Below are positions 6,801 through 8,090 of a stretch of 8,090 nt of DNA, piece by piece. The stretch spans positions 1 through 8,090 of the forward strand of contig JBDSHG010000211.1 in assembly GCA_039918615.1 (NCBI GenBank). The letters run 5' to 3'. This DNA comes from FEN-1250 sp039918615. Its GTDB lineage: Bacteria > Gemmatimonadota > Gemmatimonadetes > Gemmatimonadales > Gemmatimonadaceae. Under the pieces are notes generated by a model. It ran no database searches. It had not been told where the DNA came from and was given only the letters and a program-made list of their open reading frames with translations. How positions within the stretch are numbered: position 1 is the stretch's first letter; each line of letters opens with the position of its first letter. A program made the translations under genes and the position numbers.

Positions 6801-8090
6801 CGGTTGAGCATCACCGGATGATCCTTGATGATCTCCTCGAGAATCTCGAACACCTCCGGCGACTCGCGCTCCACGATCTTCTTCGCGCGCTTCACCGTCT
6901 CGGCGATTCCCTTGTCCACGAGCTTGTGGATGATGAAGGGCTTGAACAGCTCGAGCGCCATCGCCTTCGGCAGTCCGCACTGGTGCAGGCGGAGCTCCGG
7001 ACCGACGACGATCACCGATCGGCCCGAGTAGTCCACTCGTTTGCCGAGCAGATTCTGGCGGAAACGTCCCTGCTTGCCCTTCAGCATGTCGGACAGCGAC
7101 TTGAGCGGACGCTTGCCGCGGCCACGAATGGCCTTGCTGCGGCGCCCGTTGTCGAACAGCGCGTCGACCGCTTCCTGCAGCATGCGCTTCTCGTTGCGCA
7201 GGATCACTTCCGGCGCGCGATGCGAGATGAGCTTGGTGAGGCGGTTGTTGCGATTGATGACGCGGCGATACAGGTCGTTCAGGTCCGACGTCGCGAAGCG
7301 GCCGCCATCGAGCGGCACGAGCGGACGCAGGTCGGGCGGAATTACCGGGATCACGTCCAGGATCATCCACTCGGGGCGATTGCGGATCTCTCCGCCTTCA
7401 CCGGACAGCCGGAACGCATCGACGATCTTGAGGCGCTTGAGCATCTGCTTCTTGCGATGCTGCGACGTCTCGCCGACCACCGATCCACGCAGCTCCTCGG
7501 CAACCTTGTCCACGTCGAGCCGCTTGAGCAGCTCGCGCACGGCCGGTGCGCCGATTTCCGCATGGAATGCCGTATCGCCTTCGGCCTTCGCCCGCTGGCG
7601 CAGGTCGAGGTACTCGTCTTCGTCCAGCAGCTGGCGCTCGCGCGCTTCCTGGCTGCCCGGGTCGATGACGATGTAATTGCTGTAGTAGATCACCTTCTCG
7701 AGGTCACGCAGCGTGACGTCGAGGAGATTGCCCATCGGGCTGGGCAGCGTCTTGAAGAACCAGATATGGGCAACGGGTACAGCGAGTTCGATGTGCCCCA
7801 TGCGTTCGCGACGCACCTTGCTCAGGGTCACTTCGACGCCGCACCGGTCGCAGATGACGCCGCGATAGCGAATGCGCTTGTATTTGCCGCAATGGCATTC
7901 CCAGTCCTTCACGGGACCGAAGATGCGCTCGCAGAACAACCCGTCCTTCTCCGGCTTGAAGGAGCGGTAGTTGATGGTTTCGGGCTTTGTTACCTCGCCC
8001 CATGACCACCAGGTGCGCAAGCCGGCCATCTCCAGCCGCTCACGCTCTTTGGGGTCCTTCGGTCCGCGAATCTCTTCCGGAGAAGCGATG
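3827..8090 (-). CDS. rpoC: DNA-directed RNA polymerase subunit beta' (5' end outside window)
   Basis: The frame is open from the right edge (IASPEEIR, the conserved start region of beta') to TAG at 3829-3827, giving 1420 residues; only the first residues are missing. The ATG at 8029 is internal. Beta' forms the clamp and half of the active centre of RNA polymerase. Seen in order: the N-terminal zinc site with four Cys (CHC and CDRC, about 7897-7841); NRNNRLTKLI and KQGRFRQNLLGKRVDYSGRS near the lid/rudder and switch region; the catalytic NADFDGDQ with three Mg-binding Asp (codons 6697, 6691 and 6685); the second zinc site (Cys at 5671 plus CEAKRGLCQMC, about 5440-5398); the bridge helix (GARKGLADTALKTADAGYL); the trigger loop (GTQLTLRTFHIGG), interrupted by an SI3-type insertion (about 5260-4710); and the C-terminal omega-contact region (LKENIIIGHLIPAGTG). 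An 18-residue insertion (codons 8065-8012) follows IASPEEIR. Two very long frames on the opposite strand are shadows. Confidence 0.98.
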   Translation of the reverse strand, partial: IASPEEIRGPKDPKERERLEMAGLRTWWSWGEVTKPETINYRSFKPEKDGLFCERIFGPVKDWECHCGKYKRIRYRGVICDRCGVEVTLSKVRRERMGHIELAVPVAHIWFFKTLPSPMGNLLDVTLRDLEKVIYYSNYIVIDPGSQEARERQLLDEDEYLDLRQRAKAEGDTAFHAEIGAPAVRELLKRLDVDKVAEELRGSVVGETSQHRKKQMLKRLKIVDAFRLSGEGGEIRNRPEWMILDVIPVIPPDLRPLVPLDGGRFATSDLNDLYRRVINRNNRLTKLISHRAPEVILRNEKRMLQEAVDALFDNGRRSKAIRGRGKRPLKSLSDMLKGKQGRFRQNLLGKRVDYSGRSVIVVGPELRLHQCGLPKAMALELFKPFIIHKLVDKGIAETVKRAKKIVERESPEVFEILEEIIKDHPVMLNRAPTLHRLGIQAFEPVLVEGKAIRIHPLVCAAFNADFDGDQMAVHVPLSFEAQLECRLLMLSSNNILKPSDGRPVAEPSQDIVLGCYFLTKAPYDFEAKVKNAPRFTTVAEAEVAIALNRATFHTPVRYLVDDAQGKRWENTTVGRVVFNSIVPPALGYQNREMKKKALSELVFEAYRQEGLSSTVQFLDRLKEFGFRYATMGGVSIGIEDLEIPVEKETLLEEAEERVERFQRAYNTGNITNGERYNKVIDTWTHANNDVADAMVKAMRESKNGFNPVFMMFDSGSRGSRDQIRQLAGMRGLMAKPQKKLTGGIGEIIESPIKSNFREGLSVLEYFISTHGARKGLADTALKTADAGYLTRRLVDVAQDVTITEEDCGTILGLEVGALKEGEDVIEPLSERIVGNVAAEDVEDPHEVDESGRRTLLVEAGELIDEETSSAIENSGIETVRIRSVLTCEAKRGLCQMCYGRNLATMAMVDLGEAVGIIAAQSIGEPGTQLTLRTFHIGGTAARIAEQTARKSKVSGTIEYGERLVFVTNPEGQRIVTSYEGDIMIRASADENAAIVSRFQVPLGAFLMVEDRAELKKDGVVFSWDPYTTPIIADVEGTIRFVDLVEEESLSEELDELTGLRQRVVIEDREKKLHPHIEIVQEKGGKEKRLRDFVVPVGAQLIVQDGAKISAGTILAKIGREAYKTRDITGGLPRVAELFEARRPKDPATISEIDGVVRFGEIKRGKREIFVQPLMETGDGVFAVDETQPAQLYEVPAGKHLRVHEGDRVRAGDRLSEGPVNPHDILRIKGPRAVQEYLLNEVQEVYRLQGVKINDKHIGVIVRQMLQKVRVLEPGETQMLEGEHVDKAVFRDTNERSKQGDESPATSEPLLLGITKASLTTQSFISAASFQETTRVLTDAAIRGAKDDLLGLKENIIIGHLIPAGTGLYRYQEVDIEGIDIPVAAEPIVEPLPEATFAALLTGGVGVLGAGGALPFGNDEE

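Noticed and set aside
6035..8005. 656-residue open frame on the plus strand
   Set aside because: Also antisense to rpoC, with the same low-complexity Arg/Leu/His/Glu composition. It is a shadow of the beta' codon pattern.
1..8090. A novel defence, mobile or biosynthetic system
   Set aside because: I looked on both strands for CRISPR-like repeats, transposase or phage genes, tRNAs and clustered unknown genes. The content is rpoC, rpsL, rpsG, one TPR protein and one broken exported protein, which does not form such a system.

Overview
The window is an 8.1 kb piece of a GC-rich bacterial chromosome and is mostly housekeeping sequence. The most likely source is Gemmatimonadota or a close relative. 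Two things point that way: RpoC carries the long trigger-loop insertion of Gram-negative lineages, and the window holds the C-terminal half of a 'protein kinase + TolB-like + TPR' type protein, a family greatly expanded in Gemmatimonadota and Acidobacteriota. The phylum call is an inference from sequence style, not from a search.

Layout. Positions 1-1880 (+ strand) hold the 3' part of a large TPR protein whose start lies left of the window. Positions 1881-2076 are a short convergent gap with no supported gene. Positions 2077-2699 (- strand) hold a probable exported protein of unknown function that appears broken by a frameshift: its signal peptide and its body lie in different frames. A strong Rho-independent terminator (2741-2782, - strand) separates it from the ribosomal genes. 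Positions 2816-3693 (- strand) hold rpsL and rpsG, overlapping by 4 bp (GTGA). They are preceded by a good sigma70-type promoter (3733-3761) and, further upstream, by a long hairpin (3776-3812). Positions 3827-8090 (- strand) hold rpoC, which runs off the right edge without its first residues.

Together, rpoC, rpsL and rpsG form the usual run of RNA polymerase beta' followed by the first two genes of the str operon. Here rpsL-rpsG seems able to be transcribed from its own promoter. The unit is closed by a terminator right after rpsG, so fusA and tuf do not follow as they do in the classical str operon.

I found no CRISPR array, tRNA, rRNA, insertion sequence or phage gene, and no convincing undescribed multi-gene system. 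The points most worth checking are the split exported protein, the strand-biased hairpin between rpoC and rpsL, and an 18-residue insertion near the RpoC N-terminus.
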